Below are positions 36,305 through 44,279 of a stretch of DNA of 64,000 bases, piece after piece. The notes below the pieces were generated by a model. It was not told where the DNA came from, searched no databases, and saw only the letters and a list, made by a program, of their open reading frames with translations. This stretch comes from Catalimonadaceae bacterium JC749 (GTDB lineage Bacteria; Bacteroidota; Bacteroidia; Cytophagales; Cyclobacteriaceae). Both the position numbers and the translations under genes were made by a program. The DNA lies in the NCBI GenBank assembly GCA_021730635.1, contig JAJNNC010000002.1, positions 1 through 64,000 of the forward strand, given 5' to 3'. Numbering within the stretch: the first letter of the stretch is position 1; every line of letters begins with the position of its first letter.

Positions 36305-36559
36305 ATGATTGCAGCTAATTATACAGAGTTTAGAACGCATCTTAAAAAATATCTAGATGAGGTAGAGCAAAATCAGGAAACCCTAATTATCAAAAGGGGA
36401 TCTGGGAATGGAACGGTGCTCATTTCACTAGATGAATACAATTCCCTTATGGAGACTGTTCACCTTCTAAGTTCAAAGAAGAATGCCGATCGGCTTTTTG
36501 AGTCAATCCAGCAGATGAAAGAGGGAAAAACAGTCAGGAAAGGATTGATTGAGGACTGA
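36305..36559 (+). CDS. yefM: Phd/YefM-family antitoxin
   Basis: 84 residues. N-terminal MIAANYTEFRTHLKKYLDEV and ETLIIKRGSGNGTVLISLDE is the PhdYeFM DNA-binding domain that dimerises and binds the operator; the C-terminal ~30 residues, rich in charge (QQMKEGKTVRKGLIED), would fold on the toxin. Its TGA overlaps the toxin ATG by one base (TGATG), which favours antitoxin excess through coupled translation. Confidence 0.93.
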   Translation: MIAANYTEFRTHLKKYLDEVEQNQETLIIKRGSGNGTVLISLDEYNSLMETVHLLSSKKNADRLFESIQQMKEGKTVRKGLIED

Positions 36560-36819
36560 TGAATATTCCATTCTCAAAAAATGCTTGGGAAGATTATACC
36601 TCCTGGTTGACCGAGGATAAAAAGATGTTGAAAAAGATTAATGAGTTGATTAAGGACATTCAAAGGACACCATTTGCTGGTAGAGGCAAACCAGAACCTT
36701 TAAAATATGAACTATCAGGATTTTGGTCTAGACGTATAGACCGTGAACATAGATTGGTGTATCAGATTTCTGGAGATGAAATATTGATCTATAGCTGCAA
36801 ATATCATTATGATAGATAA
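36559..36819 (+). CDS. yoeB: YoeB/Txe-family mRNA interferase toxin
   Basis: 86 residues. The RelE-fold signature is complete: FSKNAWEDYTSW, INELIKDIQRTPFAG, GKPEPLKYELSGFWSRRI, REHRLVYQI and the C-terminal IYSCKYHYD with the catalytic His-Tyr. YoeB cleaves mRNA in the ribosomal A site. Paired with the overlapping antitoxin gene. The segment has neither transposase nor flanking repeats that I can see. Confidence 0.95.
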   Translation: MNIPFSKNAWEDYTSWLTEDKKMLKKINELIKDIQRTPFAGRGKPEPLKYELSGFWSRRIDREHRLVYQISGDEILIYSCKYHYDR

Positions 36820-36960
36820 TGAAAAAACACCTAACACCACCTACCGTTAACTTCAATATCCGCTGGTACCCTCCATCATCAGAGATTACATATTGATTAC
36901 GAATTCCCGTCACTAAGCTCAAACATTTCTTTTTTGACAATGTATTTCATCATAAAAGTC

Positions 36961-37725
36961 ATGCAAACCACTAAGAATACTATCTTGATCACGGGCGGCA
37001 GCACAGGCATTGGCTTAGCGATGGCCGAAACTTTTGTCAAGGCCGGAAATGAGGTGCTCATCTGTGGCAGGCGGGAAAGCAAATTGTTAGAAGCAAAGCG
37101 GAAAGTTCCGCAGTTGCACACACGCATCTGTGATATTGCGAATAAGTCAGAACGCGAAGAGCTATACCGGTGGACCACTTCCGAATTTCCCCACATCAAC
37201 ATGCTCTTCAACAACGCTGGGATTCAGAAAGAAATTGATTTTTTGACGGGTGCTCCCGGATTATACGATGATGAGAGCGAAATCGAGACTAATTTAGCTG
37301 CCAGCATTCACTTGTCCGCCCTTTTTATTCCGTACTTCCTGCAGCAGAAAAAAGAATGCGCCGTGGTCAACATTACATCGGGTTTGGCTTTTGTCCCGCT
37401 GAAAATTGTACCGGTCTATTGTGCCACCAAAGCGGGACTGCATTCTTTTACCATGTCGCTGCGCTCGCAGTTAGCCAAAACAAATGTTCATGTCTTTGAA
37501 ATTGCCCCACCGATCGTAAAAACGGAGCTTCACCGGGAAGCAAAGGCACGCAAGCAGTCGCAGCGTGGAATTCCCGCCTCCACAGTCGCAAAGGCAGCGT
37601 TGAAGGCTTTAAAAAATAATCAATACGAAACTATAGTGGGTCAGGCGAAGGTATTGAAAGGAGCATCCCGCATCGCACCAGGATTTTTTCATCACTTGCT
37701 TAACAAAGTAGCGGCTGGGCAATAA
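36961..37725 (+). CDS. SDR-family oxidoreductase (DltE-like)
   Basis: 254 residues from the ATG at 36961; upstream ATG codons at 36934 and 36940 would add residues absent from relatives. TKNTILITGGSTGIGLAMAE is the cofactor motif, CDIANKSERE the adenine pocket, NNAGIQ the conserved Asn motif, YCATKAGLHSF the Tyr-x3-Lys pair. The dehydrogenase class resembles DltE-type SDRs. Substrate unknown; it sits after a toxin-antitoxin pair with no clear operon partner. Confidence 0.9.
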   Translation: MQTTKNTILITGGSTGIGLAMAETFVKAGNEVLICGRRESKLLEAKRKVPQLHTRICDIANKSEREELYRWTTSEFPHINMLFNNAGIQKEIDFLTGAPGLYDDESEIETNLAASIHLSALFIPYFLQQKKECAVVNITSGLAFVPLKIVPVYCATKAGLHSFTMSLRSQLAKTNVHVFEIAPPIVKTELHREAKARKQSQRGIPASTVAKAALKALKNNQYETIVGQAKVLKGASRIAPGFFHHLLNKVAAGQ

Positions 37726-38114
37726 AAACAGATAACGAGCATTCATCTAAATTCAATGGTTTATTCAATCGTAGCAACGATGAGAAACAACAGCTCAATG
37801 GCTGTTGATCATGCGGATGAAAGTGTTAAAAGAGAAGCAAAGACAATAAAGAGTAAGCCACAATAGGTATGAGAAGTGCCTTGAAATTCCATAGGCTTCG
37901 CCTCAATATTGGCTTTGCCTTTGCTGCCCATAGATTAGAACAGGTAATACTATCTCGGTTACTCTAGCTAACCAATGCCAACCAGCCATTCAGCAGGCTT
38001 GTGAACAAAATTATTTATGAAGAAAATGCTAATGCTAAAGTATTTTCCAGTAAGTTATAGGAGGTTTTCAAACAATAAAAGAGCCAGGCAAAACGGGCGG
38101 ATTTTACGATCACC
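37726..38114. other. 389-bp intergenic region with a small hairpin
   Basis: CAACAGC (37788-37794) pairs with GCTGTTG (37801-37807) around a 6-nt loop, 60 bp after the SDR gene. No T-tract. No supported gene. Confidence 0.4.
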
Positions 38115-38990
38115 ATGGAGCGGACAGTACACGTACACGAGCCAAAAACGAACCCTGAGCGTATATTGATCCGGCAAATCTGGAGGGTGAAGGATATGCA
38201 ATCTGTTAAAAGGACAGAAAAAATACTGCCCAAGGGAACTGCTGAAATTATTTTTAATCTTTCAGAGGGTATCTATGGTTACAAGGCAGAAGTGAAAAAT
38301 GCATTTTACCTGCCGAAATATTTTATCAATGGTGTGAATTCAACACCCTTTCACTTATCCATCAGCAGCACCCAGTATTTTGTAGGCATACAATGCAGCG
38401 TTTTTGCGTTAAAATACATTTTCAACATCCCTTCCGCAGCCTTCAATAATCAGGTCCTTGAAGGTTCCTTGGTCTGCCCATCATTGGATGTTTTGGCTGA
38501 GCAACTGAGCGAGTCTGATTCTTTTGATCATCAGGTAGAGGCGATTACGAAGTGGGTAAGAAGCAAACTCAAAGACTATTCTATCCTTGAGGCTAACAAT
38601 AGAATCATTAAGCTGCACGCAGATCCTGACATCATTCATCTTTCGGTAAAAGAGATTAGTGAAAAATATAATATTACACCTCGTCATCTGAGTCGGTTGT
38701 GTGTAGAATTTTTGGGAATGTGCACGGAAGACATGATTCTTTACAGAAAATACTTATCTTCTTTGTATCAAATCCATCAGCCACAGCAATCACTCACAGC
38801 CATCACTTATGATTGTGGCTTTTATGATCAACCGCACTTTGCAAGAACGTTTAAATTATTCACCGGTTTAACCCCCAGGCAATACAGACAAGCGATGGGC
38901 ATACTGCCAGGACATATTTTTGAGATTTCAGACAAGCCCGATGTACCATGGTCCGGGCAAAAGAGTACGCCGGATTTATTTTCGGTCTGA
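38115..38990 (+). CDS. AraC-family transcriptional regulator (DUF6597-like N-terminus)
   Basis: 291 residues. The sensor half has ILPKGTAEIIFNLSEG and FVGIQCSVFALKYIF, corresponding to the LIVPNGMAKLIIPF region of the regulator at 2410. The C-terminal HTH_18 domain has YNITPRHLSRLCVEFLGM and the signature TYDCGFYDQPHFARTFKLFT. It precedes a small membrane protein gene by 168 bp, repeating the layout at 2410-3725. Confidence 0.88.
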   Translation: MERTVHVHEPKTNPERILIRQIWRVKDMQSVKRTEKILPKGTAEIIFNLSEGIYGYKAEVKNAFYLPKYFINGVNSTPFHLSISSTQYFVGIQCSVFALKYIFNIPSAAFNNQVLEGSLVCPSLDVLAEQLSESDSFDHQVEAITKWVRSKLKDYSILEANNRIIKLHADPDIIHLSVKEISEKYNITPRHLSRLCVEFLGMCTEDMILYRKYLSSLYQIHQPQQSLTAITYDCGFYDQPHFARTFKLFTGLTPRQYRQAMGILPGHIFEISDKPDVPWSGQKSTPDLFSV

Positions 38991-39158
38991 CGGGTAAAAT
39001 AGAACAGGTACAAGATTTCTTACTGACTGAATCCTATTTTTTCATTTCCCCCGATCAATACTTTTTATGCTCCCTTCGGCATCATGTCCGACTGATACAA
39101 TTTTGATCAGTGTACTCCTAGTAATTTTGCCCTCAACAAAATCTAACCATCTTTCATC

Positions 39159-39680
39159 ATGAACTTAAAAGACATTGTCTATTCGTTTGCCTGCCTCTCT
39201 TTTGCAATAGTAATCGGTGGAGCCGTTTATGAACATTTGGCAGTAGTTCCTCAATGGAGCGCAGCGCCACCCGCTTCGTTGAGTATGTTTCAAGGGGAAT
39301 ATGGCCTGAATGCAGGATTATTCTGGATGTGTATCCATCCCGTTACCATACTCTTGTTAACAGCTACGCTGATACTTTTCTGGAAAAATAATAGTAGAAA
39401 AAATATTCTGATCACATCAGGTGGTTATGTATTGATCGTGATAGTAACAGCTACCTACTTTGTGCCTGAACTGATGGAAATCACGGGTACAGCCTTCTCA
39501 GAAACCATAGATGCCTCATTGACAAATCGGGCAAAGCTTTGGGAGCTATTTAGTATCGTAAGATTGTTGATGCTCGTCGTTTTGGCTATAGTATTGTTTT
39601 TAGGGCTCACCAAGGTGAATGCGAAGACGAATAGCCAAACCATCCCTCAAAAGATAAGTTCATTGGCCAATGTGGTATAG
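39159..39680 (+). CDS. Four-helix membrane protein (DUF1772/anthrone oxygenase-like)
   Basis: 173 residues with four predicted transmembrane segments: about residues 5-25, 55-75, 82-103 and 135-160. The VYEHLAVVPQWSAAPP and EIT-GTAFSETID segments resemble the DUF1772 family of small membrane proteins, but I am not certain. It follows an AraC regulator that may control it. Confidence 0.65.
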   Translation: MNLKDIVYSFACLSFAIVIGGAVYEHLAVVPQWSAAPPASLSMFQGEYGLNAGLFWMCIHPVTILLLTATLILFWKNNSRKNILITSGGYVLIVIVTATYFVPELMEITGTAFSETIDASLTNRAKLWELFSIVRLLMLVVLAIVLFLGLTKVNAKTNSQTIPQKISSLANVV

Positions 39681-39737
39681 CAGACAGGGAAGCGCCCTGA
39701 AGTCTGCTACTGCATTTTTACTAACCCGGATAGCTTC

Positions 39738-39790
39738 AGCTATAAAAAATCCGATCAGGAAAGTTTGTTTCTGTCATCTTCATAACCAAA
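39738..39790 (-). repeat. Left copy of a 53-bp direct repeat: displaced 3' end of nspC
   Basis: 51 of 53 bases match 41030-41082, where the sequence is the last 11 codons and stop of nspC plus 17 bp. The left copy still reads FGYEDDRNKLS and stop on the minus strand (one amino-acid change from FGYEDYRNKLS, one silent change). Similarity ends abruptly on the far side, so it is a fragment and not a gene. Confidence 0.8.
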
Positions 39791-39941
39791 ATGAGGTGCT
39801 AGCTAACCCATAGACATAAATATAGAGGACTCCTGATTACGCTATAAGGTGTTTGAAGTTGGGCTTTATGGAGCGATAAACAATAGGTATATGACAAGTG
39901 GGAAAAAAACGTAAAAAGAAAAACCTGTTTCGTTTATTTCG

Positions 39942-39961
39942 TTTATACTTGTAAGTATAAA
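39942..39961. promoter_or_regulatory. Palindromic operator of the HTH-PIN module
   Basis: TTTATACTTGTAAGTATAAA has perfect 9-bp arms around GT. It ends 16 bp before the ATG, and TATACTTG inside it is one mismatch from the TAnnTTTG promoter box, so a bound repressor would block initiation. A direct repeat TTTCGTTTA lies just upstream (39929-39949 region). Confidence 0.65.
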
Positions 39962-39977
39962 ACTAAAAACAAGCTTC

Positions 39978-40430
39978 ATGGAATTCATAGATATAAAAAA
40001 GCCTTCAAAAGAAGAACAACGAGCGGCTATGGAGTCATATAATGCCTTGGCGGCAACAATAGAACAATTACATTCAGAAAACCCTGAAATAGAAATTGAG
40101 GAAACTGAGGAAAAGATAAAAATTCCTCTGAGTGCATTGAAACTTTTAGCCAAGATATTAAAAGAAATTAGTCAAGGCAGACCCATATCAATTGTTCCTA
40201 TTGCCACTGAGATGACTACACAAGCAGCCGCTGAACTCCTTGGTTGTTCAAGACCGCATGTTGTAAAACTTCTTGAGGAAGGAAAAATCGCATACACAAA
40301 AGTAGGGAAGCATCGCCGAATTAAATATGAAGATGTTATAAACTACAGAAAGAAAATTAAAGCTGAGCAGAAAGGAATCATTAGCGAAATAATGGAACTA
40401 GACGAGGAGTCAGGGCTCTATGATACATAG
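39978..40430 (+). CDS. Excisionase/MerR-type HTH protein, probable antitoxin
   Basis: 150 residues. C-terminal half has an excisionase-type winged HTH: TTQAAAELLGCSRPHVVKLL then KIAYTKVGKHRRIKYEDVIN. The N-terminal ~60 residues (acidic, with SENPEIEIEETEEKI) and the acidic C-terminal tail are less conserved. Members of this group are found directly before PIN-domain proteins as transcriptional regulators and antitoxins. It overlaps the PIN gene by 11 bases. The operator at 39942 and the flanking nspC repeats make the pair a compact module. Confidence 0.82.
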   Translation: MEFIDIKKPSKEEQRAAMESYNALAATIEQLHSENPEIEIEETEEKIKIPLSALKLLAKILKEISQGRPISIVPIATEMTTQAAAELLGCSRPHVVKLLEEGKIAYTKVGKHRRIKYEDVINYRKKIKAEQKGIISEIMELDEESGLYDT

Positions 40431-40983
40431 TATTCGTTTTACTTGTGTTTTAGATACTAATGTCTTTTATCCTTTGTGGATACGTGATCTGCTGCTTTGG
40501 TTTGCTTATCATGATTTATATACACCTAAATGGAGCAAACATATTTTTGATGAATGGTTGGAAGTGATGATACGGAAAGGTATTCCGGAAGAGGAAGCAC
40601 TCAAAAGAACTGAGAAAGTTAATGCCGCCTTTCCGGATGCATTGGTTGAAAACTACGAACCTTTGATTGCTACTTTAAAATTACCAGACAACAAAGATAA
40701 ACATGTATTAGCAGCTGCCATTAAGACAAATGCTAACCTTATCGTTACTAATAATCTAAAGGATTTCCCTGAAGCGTATTTATCAAGTTTCGGACTTTCC
40801 GCCAAATGTGCAGATGATTTTTTTACGGACATCATTGACCTAAATCATGAAAAGAGCATCAAAGCGTTCAGAGATTTAGTTTTAGCCAAGAAAAACCCAC
40901 CCTATGACGAACTTGAAGTGCTTGATATCTTTAGGAATAACGGGTTAAAAGACACTGCTGATTATCTACATGCATTGATTTAG
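40420..40983 (+). CDS. PIN-domain ribonuclease toxin (VapC-like, PIN_3 type)
   Basis: 187 residues. Acidic catalytic residues of the PIN fold are visible: Asp in FTCVLDTNVFYPLW, Glu in FDEWLE, Asp in LPDNKDKHVLAAA, Asp in VTNNLKDFPEA. The length and the C-terminal helical extension match PIN_3 proteins rather than the ~130-residue VapC. The gene starts inside the 3' end of the HTH antitoxin gene. Likely a tRNA- or rRNA-cleaving RNase, target unknown. Downstream, the intact nspC repeat begins 47 bp after the stop. Confidence 0.82.
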   Translation: MIHSIRFTCVLDTNVFYPLWIRDLLLWFAYHDLYTPKWSKHIFDEWLEVMIRKGIPEEEALKRTEKVNAAFPDALVENYEPLIATLKLPDNKDKHVLAAAIKTNANLIVTNNLKDFPEAYLSSFGLSAKCADDFFTDIIDLNHEKSIKAFRDLVLAKKNPPYDELEVLDIFRNNGLKDTADYLHALI

Positions 40984-41029
40984 AGAATTACGTTCGAAAG
41001 CCTAATATTCCACAGTCGTTATACTTCTT

Positions 41030-41082
41030 AGCTATAAAAAATCCGATCAGGAAAGTTTGTTCCTGTAATCTTCATAACCAAA
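41030..41082 (-). repeat. Right copy of the 53-bp direct repeat, at the 3' end of intact nspC
   Basis: The right copy includes the nspC stop codon and 17 bp beyond it. Repeat-to-repeat distance is 1292 bp and the space holds only the HTH-PIN module and its operator. Confidence 0.8.
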
Positions 41083-42186
41083 CTGACGAACCAGTTCAAA
41101 AGTATCATCTTCACGCCATATGCCAATGGAAGGATGTCGTACGCCATTGAAAAAGGTGGTCTTCACCATCGTATAATGCATCATATCATTGAATATGATG
41201 GAGTCACCTACCTGTAAAGGTGTTTCGAAAAAATAATCACCTACATAGTCGCCTGCCAGGCAGGTTAAACCGCCCAGCCGGTAGGCAGGTTGACCGGGCT
41301 TGGCATCCTGGGCGCCCAGCACCTTGGGTTTGTAAGGCATCTCTATACAGTCGGGCATATGAGCGGAAACACTTACATCCAGCACAACCGCATAAATACC
41401 CCGGCTATCGATGATGTCTTCTACCGTAGCAGTGAGATAACCCGTTTGCCAGGCGACGGCAGAGCCTGGTTCCAGAATAATATTAAGGTCGTACTTTTCC
41501 CGCAGGTTTCGGATCAGTTGTACCAGATGGTCTATATCATAGCCTTCGCGGGTCATCAGATGGCCACCCCCCATATTCAGCCATTTCGCCTGGTAGAGCA
41601 AATGGCCAAAGCGGGCTTCTACTGCTTTGAGGGTGCGTTCTAAGGCATAAGAATCACTTTCGCACAAGGTATGAAAATGCAGCCCCTCGATCCCTTCTGG
41701 CAGTTTCTCCCCAATCTGGTCTGCCGTCACACCCAGGCGGGTACCAATGACACAGGGATTATACAGATCGGTTTCTACTTCCGAATACTCCGGATTGATA
41801 CGGATCGCGCAGGAAATTTTTTTATCTCCCGACAGGATTTTGTGCTTAAAACGCTCCCATTGGGCCGGAGAGTTAAATGTAATGTGGTTACAATACCGCA
41901 TGAGCTCCTCCATTTCATCTTCAAAATAGGCCGGCGCATAGGCATGTACCTCGTCGCCAAACTCTTCATAGCCCAGGCGGGCTTCATACAAGGAAGAAGC
42001 GGTGGTGCCATGTAAATACTGGCGGATCAAACCAAAAGTGCTGAACATCGCAAACCCTTTCAGGGCAAGAATGATGTTGGCACCGGAAGCCTCCTGCACG
42101 TGTTTCATGATTTCCAGATTGCGCCGTAGCTTGGCTTCTTCCAGCACAAAACAGGCAGAAGGGACTTGGTCAAAATTGATAGGCAT
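41047..42186 (-). CDS. nspC: Carboxynorspermidine/carboxyspermidine decarboxylase
   Basis: 379 residues, an alanine-racemase-fold PLP decarboxylase. The cofactor Lys lies in ILALKGFAMFS; GLHFHTLCES, LNMGGGHLMT and LEPGSAVAW are the conserved barrel motifs, with the C-terminal domain in TCLAGDYVGDYFF. It removes CO2 from carboxyspermidine or carboxynorspermidine. Transcribed together with the dehydrogenase gene 32 bp upstream, as in other Bacteroidota that lack the AdoMet route. Its 3' end is duplicated at 39738. Confidence 0.93.
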   Translation of the reverse strand: MPINFDQVPSACFVLEEAKLRRNLEIMKHVQEASGANIILALKGFAMFSTFGLIRQYLHGTTASSLYEARLGYEEFGDEVHAYAPAYFEDEMEELMRYCNHITFNSPAQWERFKHKILSGDKKISCAIRINPEYSEVETDLYNPCVIGTRLGVTADQIGEKLPEGIEGLHFHTLCESDSYALERTLKAVEARFGHLLYQAKWLNMGGGHLMTREGYDIDHLVQLIRNLREKYDLNIILEPGSAVAWQTGYLTATVEDIIDSRGIYAVVLDVSVSAHMPDCIEMPYKPKVLGAQDAKPGQPAYRLGGLTCLAGDYVGDYFFETPLQVGDSIIFNDMMHYTMVKTTFFNGVRHPSIGIWREDDTFELVRQFGYEDYRNKLS

Positions 42187-42218
42187 GTAATTCTGTAATG
42201 TTAAAGGCTATGAATGAG

Positions 42219-43439
42219 TCAATCCGGATAGGTGAAAGCCAGCGGCTCGTTGATAATTTCGTGCCAGGGCAACCCATACTGGTTTAAGGCGTCCATAAAA
42301 GGATCCGGATCAAACTCTTCTACATTGTACACACCCGGCTGCATCCATTTGCCCGTCAGCATCATCAAACCACCGATCATGGCCGGTACTCCGGTCGTAT
42401 AGGAAACCGCCTGGGCTTTCACTTCTTTGTACACTTCAGCATGGTCGCAGTTGTTGTAAACAAAATAAGTTTTTTCCTTTCCATCCTTGATTCCTTTGAT
42501 CTGGCAACCGATAGAGGTTTTTCCCTGATAGCCTTCTCCCAGGCTGGACGGCTCCGGCAATACCGCTTTCAAAAATTCCAGCGGCACAATATCCTGTCCC
42601 TGAAATTTGATAGGCTTGATACTGGTCATGCCCACATTTTGCAACACGGTCAGGTGTTTGATGTATTCTTGTCCGAAGGTCATCCAGAAACGGGCTCTTT
42701 TCAGGTGAGGAAAATTTTTCGTCAGCGACTCCAGCTCCTCATGATAGAGCAGATAGGATTCTTTGGGGCCCACTTCCGGATAGTCTACCGGCTGATGAAT
42801 TTCCAGGGGTTTGGTCTCTTTCCATTGGCCGTTTTCCCAGTAGCGGCCGTTCTGGGTAATTTCCCGGATGTTGATTTCGGGGTTAAAGTTCGTAGCAAAA
42901 GCCTTCCCATGATCACCGGCATTGCAGTCTACAATATCCAGGTAATGGATTGTATCAAAATGGTGTTTTTGGGCATAGGCCGTAAAAACGCCGGTGACAC
43001 CAGGGTCAAAACCACAACCCAGCAAAGCCATAATACCGGCTTCTTTAAACCGATCCTGGTAAGCCCACTGCCATTTGTACTCAAACTTGGCTACGTCTTT
43101 GGGTTCATAATTAGCCGTATCCAGATAGTGTACTTTGGTTTCCAGGCAGGCATCCATGATGGTCAGGTCCTGGTAAGGCAGGGCTACATTGATCACCAGC
43201 TCCGGTTGAAACTTTTTGATCAGAGCCACCAGTTCCGGCACCTGATCGGCATCTACCTGAGCCGTTTGGATAGGTTTTCTGTCGGGAAATTTTTCGGCCA
43301 CATCCCGGGCGATTTGATCACATTTGGCTTTGGTCCGGCTGGCCAGCATGATTTCGGAAAATACGGAAGATACCTGGGCACATTTGTGAGCTACCACATT
43401 TCCTACGCCACCAGCGCCAATGATTAAGACTTTGCTCAT
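42219..43439 (-). CDS. Carboxy(nor)spermidine dehydrogenase, saccharopine dehydrogenase family
   Basis: 406 residues. N-terminal Rossmann fold KVLIIGAGGVGNVVAHKCAQ, then INVALPYQDLTIMDACLET and LLGCGFDPGVTGVFTAYAQK. It condenses putrescine or 1,3-diaminopropane with aspartate semialdehyde and reduces the imine with NADPH, feeding nspC. The frame fits the family (about 400 residues). A -7 promoter-like box precedes it at 43466-43473. Confidence 0.92.
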   Translation of the reverse strand: MSKVLIIGAGGVGNVVAHKCAQVSSVFSEIMLASRTKAKCDQIARDVAEKFPDRKPIQTAQVDADQVPELVALIKKFQPELVINVALPYQDLTIMDACLETKVHYLDTANYEPKDVAKFEYKWQWAYQDRFKEAGIMALLGCGFDPGVTGVFTAYAQKHHFDTIHYLDIVDCNAGDHGKAFATNFNPEINIREITQNGRYWENGQWKETKPLEIHQPVDYPEVGPKESYLLYHEELESLTKNFPHLKRARFWMTFGQEYIKHLTVLQNVGMTSIKPIKFQGQDIVPLEFLKAVLPEPSSLGEGYQGKTSIGCQIKGIKDGKEKTYFVYNNCDHAEVYKEVKAQAVSYTTGVPAMIGGLMMLTGKWMQPGVYNVEEFDPDPFMDALNQYGLPWHEIINEPLAFTYPD

Positions 43440-43465
43440 GGTTCAAAAAATTTTGTTTTGTGTCG

Positions 43466-43473
43466 CAAAGGTA
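43466..43473 (-). promoter_or_regulatory. Candidate -7 promoter box of the polyamine operon
   Basis: Read on the minus strand the sequence is TACCTTTG, a match to TAnnTTTG, 26 bp before the dehydrogenase start. No good -33 TTTG upstream. Confidence 0.4.
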
Positions 43474-43532
43474 AAAATTCAGTTCAGAATGTAAATGGAA
43501 TAAAGCGAATAAGTACTTGGTATGCCAACGCT

Positions 43533-44279
43533 TTATTGTTGCATAAGGTTTATAAAAAGCTCTCTGCGGTGGGAGGATATTTTGAGGAGTGTCTTGTCTT
43601 TCAGGATCACGTGACCACCATTTTTTCGGGAAAAACGCTCTACTTCAGCCAGATTGATCAAATGCGACTGATGAATGCGAAAGAAGTGATAGTCTGTGAG
43701 CAGGTTTTCATATTCTTTCAGATGCTTACTAACCAAAATTTTCCGGCCATTTTTGAGAAAGAAATGGGTATAAGAACCCATGGCTTCGCAACGGATAATG
43801 TCTGTGACTTTAATAAATTCCAATCCTTCGGTGGTGGAAAGGGTAATGGTGTGCTGTTCGTGGTTTTTGGTTTGCAGGTTATGCACCAGCACCGCCAGTT
43901 GTTGGCTATGCCACTCATTTTTTCTTTTACGGTGCACTTTCTCCACGGCCTCTATCAGTTCTTCCACATCAATAGGCTTTAGCAGGTAATCAATAGCACT
44001 GAACTTAATGGCCTTGAGTGCATAGTGTTCGAAGGCAGTGGTGAAGATCACGTCAAAGTGGAGGGAATACGTTTTTTCCAGCAGCTCAAACCCGTTGCCG
44101 GTTTGCATTTCGATGTCCAGAAAAACCAGGTCGGGCCGTGTTTTTCTGATAACGGCTACCCCTTCTTCTACGGAAGCGGCAGAAGCTACTACCTGCACGG
44201 CTGCGCAATACTCCTGCACCAGATGGTGGAGCATTTCCCGGCTGTGCCATTCGTCTTCTACAATGACAACGCGGAGCAT
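43533..44279 (-). CDS. LytTR-family response regulator
   Basis: 248 residues. Receiver domain with VVIVEDEWHSREML, phospho-acceptor Asp in RPDLVFLDIEMQTGNG and Lys in IDYLLKPIDV. The C-terminal LytTR DNA-binding domain has MGSYTHFFLKNGRKILVSKH and FFRIHQSHLINLAEVERF. It overlaps the cognate kinase gene by 22 bases, so the pair is translationally coupled. Confidence 0.95.
   Translation of the reverse strand: MLRVVIVEDEWHSREMLHHLVQEYCAAVQVVASAASVEEGVAVIRKTRPDLVFLDIEMQTGNGFELLEKTYSLHFDVIFTTAFEHYALKAIKFSAIDYLLKPIDVEELIEAVEKVHRKRKNEWHSQQLAVLVHNLQTKNHEQHTITLSTTEGLEFIKVTDIIRCEAMGSYTHFFLKNGRKILVSKHLKEYENLLTDYHFFRIHQSHLINLAEVERFSRKNGGHVILKDKTLLKISSHRRELFINLMQQ

Noticed and set aside
36305-36819. Flanking repeats around yefM-yoeB similar to those at the HTH-PIN cassette
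   Set aside because: I compared the two flanks and found no shared sequence of useful length.
42441-43427. Plus-strand frame of 328 codons opposite the carboxyspermidine dehydrogenase
   Set aside because: Antisense of a well-supported gene; no domain or signal peptide pattern.
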